Shown in pieces: positions 1 through 7,412 of a stretch of DNA of 64,000 bases. The stretch lies in NCBI RefSeq assembly GCF_900112315.1, contig NZ_FOLL01000002.1:248001-312000 (forward strand). The letters are read 5' to 3'. This DNA is from Parapedobacter composti (GTDB lineage Bacteria; Bacteroidota; Bacteroidia; Sphingobacteriales; Sphingobacteriaceae). The translations under genes were made by a program, and so were the position numbers. The notes below the pieces were generated by a model that ran no database searches, was not told where the DNA came from, and was given only the letters and a program-made list of their open reading frames with translations. Every line of letters starts with the position of its first letter. Position 1 is the first letter of the stretch.

Positions 1-555
1 ATTTTGCTCAGACTTGCGGATAGAATTAAATACGGTATACGCAATGCCCAGGAATATCGCAATCAGCGAAAGCTGGACATAGGGGAAAAAACGCAGCTGG
101 TTCAAAAGCAGGGAGTCCTTGTAATAGACAAACCATTGGCCTCCATTTGGCAGATCTACCACAATAGGTGGGTGGCTTTTCTTCATAATGGCCAATTGCC
201 GCTTGAAATACACCGGATCATACACCAGGTTTTCGTCATCATCTCCCGGAATATTGGTTTTAGCGGAGTCTAAATCACGCCAATAAATGATGCTGTCCTG
301 TGCATCGGCAATGATGGCCGGCAGCGAAAGACTATCGCGCACCGCATAAATAAACGTAATGGTTTCATCATCCACATCGGGCATGGTGATTATGCTGCGC
401 GTACTCATGGCAAACACCTCTGCTTTTGTCCGCTCTGATTTGGACAGGTTCCTTACCAAGTAATTGGTATAAAGCAACGATGCTGCCGCGATAAGGGCTG
501 CAAATATCAATAAAGCGAATTTCCACCGTTGCTGGTTATATTGATAAGGATTCAT
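1..555 (-). CDS. Sensor histidine kinase, N-terminal part (runs off the left edge)
   Basis: Reading the minus strand from an ATG at 553-555 gives an uninterrupted 185-codon frame that leaves the window at base 1. It has a short cytoplasmic start, a membrane helix at about residues 12-33, a periplasmic region of about 120 residues, and a second helix at about 156-176 followed by NSIRKSEQN. This two-helix architecture is that of Bacteroidota sensor histidine kinases whose dimerisation and ATPase domains follow the second helix; those domains lie outside the window, so the kinase call rests on architecture and on remembered similarity of the juxtamembrane sequence. It is divergent from gltX. The plus-strand frame in the same place is a shadow. 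Confidence 0.6.
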   Translation of the reverse strand, partial: MNPYQYNQQRWKFALLIFAALIAAASLLYTNYLVRNLSKSERTKAEVFAMSTRSIITMPDVDDETITFIYAVRDSLSLPAIIADAQDSIIYWRDLDSAKTNIPGDDDENLVYDPVYFKRQLAIMKKSHPPIVVDLPNGGQWFVYYKDSLLLNQLRFFPYVQLSLIAIFLGIAYTVFNSIRKSEQN

Positions 556-634
556 CTACCGATTCACTGCCTACTAAATTTTCGCCAAAATACACAATTC
601 AGTTTTAAATGGCCGTTTCACCCCATGCATTTTT

Positions 635-642
635 TATCTTTG
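635..642 (+). promoter_or_regulatory. gltX promoter, -7 element TATCTTTG
   Basis: TATCTTTG matches the Bacteroidota -7 consensus TAnnTTTG exactly. It ends 4 bases before the gltX ATG, so transcription should begin at or next to the start codon. No clear -33 TTG is seen. Confidence 0.6.
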
Positions 643-646
643 CCTC

Positions 647-2179
647 ATGGATCAAGACAGGAAAGTAAGGGTGCGTTTCGCGCCGAGCCCCACGGGAGGG
701 TTGCATCTGGGAGGTGTACGCACAGCATTGTTCGGCTACCTATTTGCCCGGCAACACCAAGGTGCGGTAGTGCTGCGCATTGAAGACACGGACCAAGCCC
801 GTTTCGTGCCGGGTGCCGAAGAATATATCCAGGAATGCCTTAAATGGTGCGGCATAGCGCCGGACGAAAGCCCTTTACATGGCGGCGAATATGGCCCATA
901 CCGCCAAAGCGAACGCAAAGAACGTTACCGGGCGTATGCAGAACAGCTTGTGGCTGATGGTTATGCCTATTATGCGTTCGATACGGCAGCCGAACTGGAT
1001 GCACTCCGGGCAACACAACCCAACTTCAAATATAGCCATGAAAACCGATTACAACTCCGTAATTCGCTTAGCTTGGCTCCCGAGGAAACGGCAAGGCTGC
1101 TTGCGGAGGGCCATCCCCATGTTATCCGGATCAAGATGCCTGCAGGCGAAACCATCAGCTTTAACGACATGATCCGTGGCGTGGTGAGTTTTGAATCTTC
1201 ACTGGTGGACGACAAGGTATTGCTCAAGGCCGATGGCATGCCCACTTACCATCTTGCGGTGGTGGTAGATGATTATCAAATGGCAATCAGCCATGTGTTC
1301 CGCGGTGAAGAATGGCTCCCTTCCGCTCCGGTACATTTGCTGCTGTGGGAGTACCTTGGATGGCGGCAGGACATGCCGCAATGGGCGCACCTACCGCTTA
1401 TCCTCAAACCGGATGGTCATGGCAAACTCAGCAAGCGCGATGGCGACCGCCTGGGCTTCCCGGTATATGCCATGAATTGGCAGGATCCAAAATCGGGCGA
1501 CCTGACCAAAGGCTTCCGTGAAATGGGGTTCCTGCCGGAGGCGTTTGTGAATATGCTTGCCCTACTGGGCTGGAATGACGGTACTGATCAGGAGTTGTTT
1601 TCACTCGATGAATTGATAGCCAGATTTTCGGTCGACCGCATCAGTAAAGCGGGGGCTAAATTTGATTTTGAGAAAGCGAAGTGGTTTAACCAGGAATGGA
1701 TACGGCGGACGGCAACCCATGAACTCGCCGTGCATGCGGCCTCGATACTTGCGGCCCATGGTGTCACAGATACCGACGAGCACTACCTTGCTGACGTACT
1801 CGATTTGGTTAAAGATCGCTTGACGCTGCTTGTTGATTTCTGGGACCAGGCATCGTTTTTCTTCCGGCGCCCGGAACACTACGATCTGCAGGCCGTGCTA
1901 CCAAAATGGAACGAAGAAAAAACGGCCTTCTTCCTGGACATGATTAATAAACTGGAAAATTTCGACCCTTGGCACAGTGCGGAACTGGAAAGCTTCTACA
2001 AGCTGGCCATCAATGCATCGGGCATGAAAATGGGCGAGTTGATGCTCCCTTTCCGTATTATGTTGGTGGGCGGTAAATTCGGCCCGCATGTGTTTGACAT
2101 CGCCGCGCTGCTGGGCAGGGAAGAAACGGTATCCCGGATGAAGCAGGCGTTAACGGCTTTTACCGGAGCAACTCTTTGA
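647..2179 (+). CDS. gltX: Glutamyl-tRNA synthetase
   Basis: This class I aminoacyl-tRNA synthetase charges tRNA-Glu with glutamate in the cytoplasm. The 510-residue protein has the HIGH-type signature PSPTGGLHLGG at residues 13-23 and the KMSKS-type motif KLSKR at 260-264, followed by the helical anticodon-binding region. Length is normal for bacterial GltX. The ATG at 647 is preferred because the conserved VRVRFAPSPTG block begins six residues later and the promoter element lies just upstream. Its 3' end overlaps the convergent SNF2 helicase gene by 20 bases. Whether it also misacylates tRNA-Gln cannot be judged from the sequence. Confidence 0.97.
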   Translation: MDQDRKVRVRFAPSPTGGLHLGGVRTALFGYLFARQHQGAVVLRIEDTDQARFVPGAEEYIQECLKWCGIAPDESPLHGGEYGPYRQSERKERYRAYAEQLVADGYAYYAFDTAAELDALRATQPNFKYSHENRLQLRNSLSLAPEETARLLAEGHPHVIRIKMPAGETISFNDMIRGVVSFESSLVDDKVLLKADGMPTYHLAVVVDDYQMAISHVFRGEEWLPSAPVHLLLWEYLGWRQDMPQWAHLPLILKPDGHGKLSKRDGDRLGFPVYAMNWQDPKSGDLTKGFREMGFLPEAFVNMLALLGWNDGTDQELFSLDELIARFSVDRISKAGAKFDFEKAKWFNQEWIRRTATHELAVHAASILAAHGVTDTDEHYLADVLDLVKDRLTLLVDFWDQASFFFRRPEHYDLQAVLPKWNEEKTAFFLDMINKLENFDPWHSAELESFYKLAINASGMKMGELMLPFRIMLVGGKFGPHVFDIAALLGREETVSRMKQALTAFTGATL

Positions 2180-5045
2180 TATCGTCTTGAGAAAGCGATT
2201 TGATAAAGCTTTCTTCGGTGGTAATGAGCGTATCGGCGATGGTTTTCTTCCGGTTTTGCAACGCCAGTATTTTCTCTTCCACGGTGTCTTTTGTAATGAA
2301 CTTGTAAATAAAGACATTGCGGGTTTGCCCGATACGGTGCGTGCGGTCTATGGCCTGCTGCTCAACGGCAGGATTCCACCATGGATCAAGGATAAATACA
2401 TAGTCGGCCTCCACGAGATTCAGCCCTACCCCGCCCGCTTTGATTGAGATCAGGAAAAGCCGGGTATCTTCGTTTTCGCGGAACTGTTTCACTTCCTCGT
2501 CCCGGTTTTTCGTGGCGCCGTCCAGGTACGCATAGCCGATGCCATGCCGATCAAAGTACTGCTTGAATATGACCAATTGCTTCACAAACTGCGAAAAGAC
2601 CAGCACTTTGTTTCCGCGCTGCAATACTGTTTCCAGCGTGTGGATAACGCTCTCGAATTTGCCGGATTCGCCTTTAAACGAACTGTCCACCATACGCGGG
2701 TGATTAGCCAACTGCCGTAGCTTCATCAATCCCTGTAGCAAGGCTATTTGCGGGGCTTTGGCCTTTTCATCACCCATATTTTCGAGGATGGCATTACGGT
2801 ATTCAGACTTTACCCGCTCATATCGTTCGGCCTGCTCGGTTCCCATTGTACAGTAAAATACCTGCTCCAGTTTGGGCGGAAGTTCGGTGGCCACCTGGCT
2901 TTTCGTACGGCGCAACACAAAAGGCTTGATAATTGCCTGCAAGCGTTTTGCCTTCTCCTCATCTTTTTTCTTCTCTATGGGTTGTACGAATTCCTGTTGG
3001 AAATAATGATAGCTGCCCAGCAGGCCGGGATTAAGGAAAGCCATTTGCGACCACAGGTCAGCCACGGAGTTTTCCACAGGCGTACCGCTAAGCACCAGAC
3101 GATGTTTACTTTTCAGGCGCTGCACAGCCTTGAACGATTTCGATGTCGGATTCTTGATAATCTGGCTTTCATCGAGAATAATATAATGGAAATAAAACGC
3201 GCCCAATAATGCTTCATCGCTGCGGGCAATGCCATAAGTGGTAATGACCAGATCGTAGTTTTCAAACACGGCCGGATCTTTTGAGCGCCCTACACCGGTA
3301 TGCACCAATATGCGCAGGTCAGGCACAAACTTGTCTGCCTCGTTCTGCCAATTGTAAACCAGTGACGTGGGCATGATAATGAGTGATGTGGAAGGCTTTT
3401 CAGCAGCGGCTTGAATTTCTTTCTGCTTCTGGAGAAATGCCAGGGTCTGGATTGTCTTACCCAACCCCATATCATCGGCCAGACAACCGCCGAACTGATA
3501 TCGCTGCAAAAAGTGGAACCAGTTATAACCTGCCTTCTGGTAGGGACGTAGCGATCCGTTGAACTGCGCTGGCTCTGCGATGTCCTCAATAGCTTCAAAT
3601 TCAGCTAAGCGTTGCAGTCGCCTTCCCATCACCTGTTCAGTATGCTCGGTGATGTCTTGGAGCAATCCGATATGATATTTGCTTAGCCTGATATGCTTCT
3701 TGTTGTCCGAAAACTGAAACAGGTGGTTATACCGGGCAAACCACTCTTCGGGGGTAATGGCGACCTCACCGCTGGGCAACACAAATTCTTTGATACCGTT
3801 TAAGATATGATTGCGCAGTTCAGTAAAGGGAATCTCGTAGTCTCCGAAGCGTGCAATGGCTTGCACATCAAACCAATCATTGCTTTCATCAATGGAAAGA
3901 TCCAGTTCTGTACGGCCGAAGAAAAAGCGCTTGTTCGGATCTTCCTGTACAATTTCATACCCCAGCCGCTGGAGCTCTTCATTATGATTGCGCAGCCAGT
4001 CCATCACGGATAGTGCATCATCAGCATCCTCCCGTGGCTCCAGATTACTGAAAAGAGCATTGGCACGGTGCAATCCCATATCCAGCAGTTCCTGCAAGCG
4101 GTTTTCTTCCCACTGCAGCGAGCGCTTGATGCGATGAAACGTATAGTGATCGGCCGTCTCGTCATACTGCATCCGTACGGTTACTTTGCTTTCACCGCCC
4201 GACGCAAAAAGATATGGACCGTAGCGGAAGTTCAGCTGCAGCTGGGAAACACCATTCTCTACATACAGCAGTTTGATAATCGGTACAGCATTGTGTTGAT
4301 AGGTTTCTATGGAAAACCCCTCGGCATAAACATGATATTTTTCAATAAGTCCGCGGACAAACGTTTCGAAGTACCTGCGTTCAGTGCTACGAGCCACGGA
4401 GATGTACCGTTTCTGTAAAAATGGCGACAGCTTTTTCCCTTCCAAAGGTTGATCAAAATGATAAAGCACATTTTCAAGCAACAACCAAGCCTGCTGGTTC
4501 ACAACCACCTGAGCATCCTTGTACATGAACTCGATACGCTGCCCATCATATTTAATGGTGGGGAAATATCGGGTTTCCTCGCCATTACGCCTAAAATGGA
4601 ACAATACCGATGCTGGCCTTGGAGCGATTTCAATCCGCTGTTCGGCAGCATAACCATCTTTGCCCATCAGGAACAGCGGCTTATCGCGTAGCAACTCCAA
4701 CGCTTGCAGTAACCGCCGTTCTATTTTTGGCCTGATATAATCAAAAAATTTCTGATCGAAAATTTTCGTAAAAAAATCCACCGGGCGCACCGGCTTCTTG
4801 TGGTACCGCTTGATGATGTTGGTTTGCTCTATCTCCTCCAGCAGCTTGATTAATTTATGATCAGTATGGTCTAAAACCTTGTCGTAATCGGCCGAGGTAT
4901 TGCTAAACACCCGCCTATGCGTCAGCGAATAGCCGCCATTCGGATTGAGCTGCACCACATGGGGCTCAATCAAATAGCCCAGGTACGGGTGTTCGCAAAG
5001 GGAATAAACCAATTCATAGGGCTGTGTGGTATCGATTTGCTGCAT
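2160..5045 (-). CDS. SNF2-family DEAD/DEAH-box helicase
   Basis: A 961-residue SNF2/RapA-class ATPase expected to translocate on double-stranded DNA and remodel protein-DNA complexes. Residues 1 to about 490 form a long N-terminal region without a motif I recognise. The SNF2 ATPase core follows, with Walker A DDMGLGKT at 524-531 and a DESQ Walker B at 625-628. The helicase C domain near the C-terminus includes HRIGQTRNVFIYKF, the arginine-finger motif VI region typical of SNF2 enzymes. The gene begins 46 bases after the stop of the upstream Pif1-like helicase, in the same direction, so the two may be co-transcribed. The stop overlaps the end of gltX. Specific cellular role unknown. Confidence 0.9.
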   Translation of the reverse strand: MQQIDTTQPYELVYSLCEHPYLGYLIEPHVVQLNPNGGYSLTHRRVFSNTSADYDKVLDHTDHKLIKLLEEIEQTNIIKRYHKKPVRPVDFFTKIFDQKFFDYIRPKIERRLLQALELLRDKPLFLMGKDGYAAEQRIEIAPRPASVLFHFRRNGEETRYFPTIKYDGQRIEFMYKDAQVVVNQQAWLLLENVLYHFDQPLEGKKLSPFLQKRYISVARSTERRYFETFVRGLIEKYHVYAEGFSIETYQHNAVPIIKLLYVENGVSQLQLNFRYGPYLFASGGESKVTVRMQYDETADHYTFHRIKRSLQWEENRLQELLDMGLHRANALFSNLEPREDADDALSVMDWLRNHNEELQRLGYEIVQEDPNKRFFFGRTELDLSIDESNDWFDVQAIARFGDYEIPFTELRNHILNGIKEFVLPSGEVAITPEEWFARYNHLFQFSDNKKHIRLSKYHIGLLQDITEHTEQVMGRRLQRLAEFEAIEDIAEPAQFNGSLRPYQKAGYNWFHFLQRYQFGGCLADDMGLGKTIQTLAFLQKQKEIQAAAEKPSTSLIIMPTSLVYNWQNEADKFVPDLRILVHTGVGRSKDPAVFENYDLVITTYGIARSDEALLGAFYFHYIILDESQIIKNPTSKSFKAVQRLKSKHRLVLSGTPVENSVADLWSQMAFLNPGLLGSYHYFQQEFVQPIEKKKDEEKAKRLQAIIKPFVLRRTKSQVATELPPKLEQVFYCTMGTEQAERYERVKSEYRNAILENMGDEKAKAPQIALLQGLMKLRQLANHPRMVDSSFKGESGKFESVIHTLETVLQRGNKVLVFSQFVKQLVIFKQYFDRHGIGYAYLDGATKNRDEEVKQFRENEDTRLFLISIKAGGVGLNLVEADYVFILDPWWNPAVEQQAIDRTHRIGQTRNVFIYKFITKDTVEEKILALQNRKKTIADTLITTEESFIKSLSQDDIKELLR

Positions 5046-5091
5046 CTAACAACGTGTGGTATCTGAAATAAGGGCGATAAAGATACAGAAA

Positions 5092-6987
5092 TTAGGCGAT
5101 ATCGAAAGTCTTTTTAGCCAATCCATCGGCTTTAACGATGATATCCTGCAAGGCATCCCCCTGAGCCAATGCCTCGGTGATGGCCACGCACTGCCGTAAT
5201 TGTTCTCTTTTATGTTTAACATCCGCCAGTAGGGCGTTGAGTTCGCCGAGGTATTTCTTCGCGCGTTTTTTGGTGTTACCTGCCTGAATTTGATGATGCA
5301 GTACAGCAAGCAGCTGTTCATCTATCTGGGGCAGGAACCACTCGGCGGCCTTGGTGGTACGTTCATGTATTTTCCTATAATCTGCATGTTCAGACTTATT
5401 GAGCAATCCATCGAGTTGGTTCCTGAATTTGTTGGCTACGTCTTTCAAGGCCTCGCAAGCCTTGTATAACGCCTGAATAAATACGGCGGTTTCTTTCCGT
5501 GCCGCGGTACGTGCCGGCCTGTACGCATTCAGTGCAGTTACCGTGTCCATTATCCGTTCCCACGCAAAAGCCTTAAGCAGCAGGAGCCCCACATAATGCC
5601 GCCGCGATGCTTCCAATAGTTGTGCTACCTGTTCGTCCGGCAACGCGTTGCTGGAAAAGCGGACGACCTGTTCATCGGTCCGTATATTATGGGCAGAAAC
5701 CCGTGAAAGCAGCACCAACCCATCCAGCGTCCGCAAACGGCTTAACGCCACATATACCTGGCCGGCCGCGAAAGAATTGCCTACGTCTACAATAGCCCTG
5801 TCAAATGTAAGTCCCTGGCTTTTATGAATGGTGATGGCCCATGCCAGCCGTAACGGAAACTGTGCAAACGTACCAAGTACTTCTTCGTTGACCCGGTCAT
5901 CTACCTTATCGTAATGGTAGCGGATGTTTTCCCAAGCTTCGCGCCGCACTTCCACCGCCTCGCTGCCATCGGTAAAGTCCACGATTAAGGCATCGCCGGA
6001 AGCATCGATATGTTTAACGTAGCCGATCTTGCCATTATAATAACGACGGTCCTCCCCACTATCGTTACGGATGAACATCACCTGGGCCCCTATTTTCAGC
6101 GCCAAATCTGCGTCGGCCGGATATAGACTTTCAGGAAAATCGTCCTTTATTGCTGCACGTAATACTATGTGTTTTCCCGGCAGGGCATCCAGCTCCCTCC
6201 GATTTATGGCATCAGCCCGGTGGTTATGGGTAGTCAGCGTTATATAAGGCTCGGCCTTGGACGGCGTGAAATCCGGTTGGTAGTAGCGGTTCAGTGCTTC
6301 CAGCTGCTCCGGTGTGCAACAATTGTTCCGGATGTTGTTGAGCATATCAATAAAAGCTTGATCGCTCTGCCGATATATCTTTTTCAGTTCCAGCAATACC
6401 GGCGGATGTTCGCGTAAAACCTTGGCGTCAAAAAAGAATGTACTGGAATAATATCGGCTCATGACCTCCCATGTGGTGTCTTTCACTACCGGAGGCAGTT
6501 GGTATAAGTCACCTATGAATAACACCTGTAACCCACCGAAAGGCCTTGCGTCGCGCCTAACCGTCTTCAGAATGGCATCTATGGCATCCAACGTATCCGC
6601 CCGAAGCATAGAGACCTCGTCAATAACCAGCAACTCGAGCTCCTGCAGCAGGGCACGGCGCTGCTTGGTCAGCTTTACCTTGCCAAACAGGCGCCGTTTG
6701 TTATAAATGTGGCTATCATCGTCGTTCCATGCTAATTCATAATCTTCGATATACAAGCCAAAGGGCAACCAGAAAAGCGCGTGCAGCGTGGTTCCGCCTG
6801 CGTTCATGGCCGCCACACCCGTGGGGGCGGCCACAGCCATCTTTTTGTGGCAATGCTCACGGACATACTTAAGTAACGTGGTCTTTCCTGTGCCGGCTTT
6901 TCCGGTCAAAAACAAGTTACGGTTGGTATGATTGATAAACGACAGCGCTTGCTGGAACGTGGAATTTTGGGTATCGAAAACACTCAT
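5092..6987 (-). CDS. Pif1/RecD-like AAA ATPase (superfamily 1B helicase)
   Basis: A 631-residue helicase of the Pif1/RecD2 type that should unwind DNA 5' to 3'. Walker A GKAGTGKT lies at residues 29-36 and Walker B VIDEVSM at 121-127. The segment TIHKSQGLTFDRAIVDVG followed by YVALSRLRTLDGL matches the C-terminal helicase motifs V and VI of Pif1/RecD. The last 150 residues are helical and charged; I do not recognise a domain there. The ATG at 6985-6987 places the ATPase core at the usual distance from the start. A TATCTTTG element and an AAGGAGG tract lie upstream, but the tract is about 22 bases from the ATG and is unlikely to be the ribosome site. Confidence 0.88.
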   Translation of the reverse strand: MSVFDTQNSTFQQALSFINHTNRNLFLTGKAGTGKTTLLKYVREHCHKKMAVAAPTGVAAMNAGGTTLHALFWLPFGLYIEDYELAWNDDDSHIYNKRRLFGKVKLTKQRRALLQELELLVIDEVSMLRADTLDAIDAILKTVRRDARPFGGLQVLFIGDLYQLPPVVKDTTWEVMSRYYSSTFFFDAKVLREHPPVLLELKKIYRQSDQAFIDMLNNIRNNCCTPEQLEALNRYYQPDFTPSKAEPYITLTTHNHRADAINRRELDALPGKHIVLRAAIKDDFPESLYPADADLALKIGAQVMFIRNDSGEDRRYYNGKIGYVKHIDASGDALIVDFTDGSEAVEVRREAWENIRYHYDKVDDRVNEEVLGTFAQFPLRLAWAITIHKSQGLTFDRAIVDVGNSFAAGQVYVALSRLRTLDGLVLLSRVSAHNIRTDEQVVRFSSNALPDEQVAQLLEASRRHYVGLLLLKAFAWERIMDTVTALNAYRPARTAARKETAVFIQALYKACEALKDVANKFRNQLDGLLNKSEHADYRKIHERTTKAAEWFLPQIDEQLLAVLHHQIQAGNTKKRAKKYLGELNALLADVKHKREQLRQCVAITEALAQGDALQDIIVKADGLAKKTFDIA

Positions 6988-7016
6988 TTCTTAGGTAATA
7001 GATACGGCACCTCCTT

Positions 7017-7024
7017 CAAAGATA
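7017..7024 (-). promoter_or_regulatory. Promoter of the Pif1-like helicase gene, -7 element TATCTTTG
   Basis: On the minus strand this reads TATCTTTG, an exact TAnnTTTG match, ending 29 bases upstream of the ATG at 6987. It probably drives both helicase genes. Confidence 0.6.
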
Positions 7025-7049
7025 CAGGAATATAACGAACTTTGGAAAT

Positions 7050-7065
7050 GCGAGCGGGAGCTCGC
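7050..7065. repeat. Inverted repeat GCGAGC-GGGA-GCTCGC
   Basis: A perfect 6-bp inverted repeat with a GGGA spacer in the 179-base gap between the divergent helicase and feoA genes. There is no T-tract, so it is not an obvious terminator. Function unknown. Confidence 0.4.
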
Positions 7066-7112
7066 TTGCATATCCAAGGCTGGGAGCAGGAGGCCAAAAC
7101 TCCCTACGTTCG

Positions 7113-7129
7113 TTTAGATTCAATATAAA
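7113..7129. promoter_or_regulatory. Candidate metalloregulator operator upstream of feoA
   Basis: TTTAGATTCAATATAAA is an imperfect palindrome: seven of eight arm positions pair around a central C. It ends 4 bases before the feoA -7 element, so a bound protein would block polymerase. The TTTAGATT half-site resembles DtxR/MntR-family operators; this assignment is from memory and is an inference. Confidence 0.35.
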
Positions 7130-7133
7130 TTAG

Positions 7134-7141
7134 TACCTTTG
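7134..7141 (+). promoter_or_regulatory. feoA promoter, -7 element TACCTTTG
   Basis: TACCTTTG matches TAnnTTTG exactly and lies 25 bases before the feoA ATG. It probably drives feoA, feoB and the small Cys-rich gene. Confidence 0.65.
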
Positions 7142-7166
7142 GGGCTTGCAAGCAAATAGGAGTACC

Positions 7167-7409
7167 ATGACCCCACCGCTATCCATCTGTTTTTTAAGAA
7201 AGGGAGAATCAGCAGTTATCACCGGCTACCGCTCGCACGAAGTGCCCATTAAAGTGTATGAAATGGGGCTACTGCCGGGTGTTGTATTGACGATGAAACA
7301 ACGGTTGCCATTCAATGGCCCCATTTGCATTTATATAAAAGACAACCCGAATGCCATCGCATTGCGTACAGCTGAAGCGGATCTTATTTTAATTGAATCC
7401 TTACCATAG
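7167..7409 (+). CDS. feoA: FeoA, ferrous iron transport accessory protein
   Basis: An 80-residue SH3-like FeoA-domain protein, cytoplasmic, thought to assist or regulate the FeoB ferrous iron permease. The pattern of a turn-rich start, MGLLPGVVLTMKQRLPF in the middle and an IALR..EADLI ending is typical of FeoA. A TTG at 7146 would add seven residues, but the ATG at 7167 is preceded by AGGAG at 7158-7162 and fits family length, so I chose the ATG. FeoB starts 3 bases after its stop, indicating one operon. A promoter and a possible operator lie directly upstream. Confidence 0.9.
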   Translation: MTPPLSICFLRKGESAVITGYRSHEVPIKVYEMGLLPGVVLTMKQRLPFNGPICIYIKDNPNAIALRTAEADLILIESLP

Positions 7410-7412
7410 AAC

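Noticed and set aside
4..273. An 89-codon plus-strand frame at the left edge
   Set aside because: The minus strand is continuously open from 555 to the edge and encodes a membrane-spanning kinase N-terminus, which explains the region better.
2160..6987. A phage-defence system built from the SNF2 and Pif1-like helicases
   Set aside because: No nuclease, methyltransferase or other defence gene is adjacent, and both flanks are housekeeping genes.
7017..7141. A classical Fur box upstream of feoA
   Set aside because: No GATAATGATAATC-like sequence is present; the palindrome found has a different half-site.
7146..7166. Upstream TTG start for feoA
   Set aside because: The ATG at 7167 has an AGGAG site 4 bases upstream and gives the usual FeoA length.
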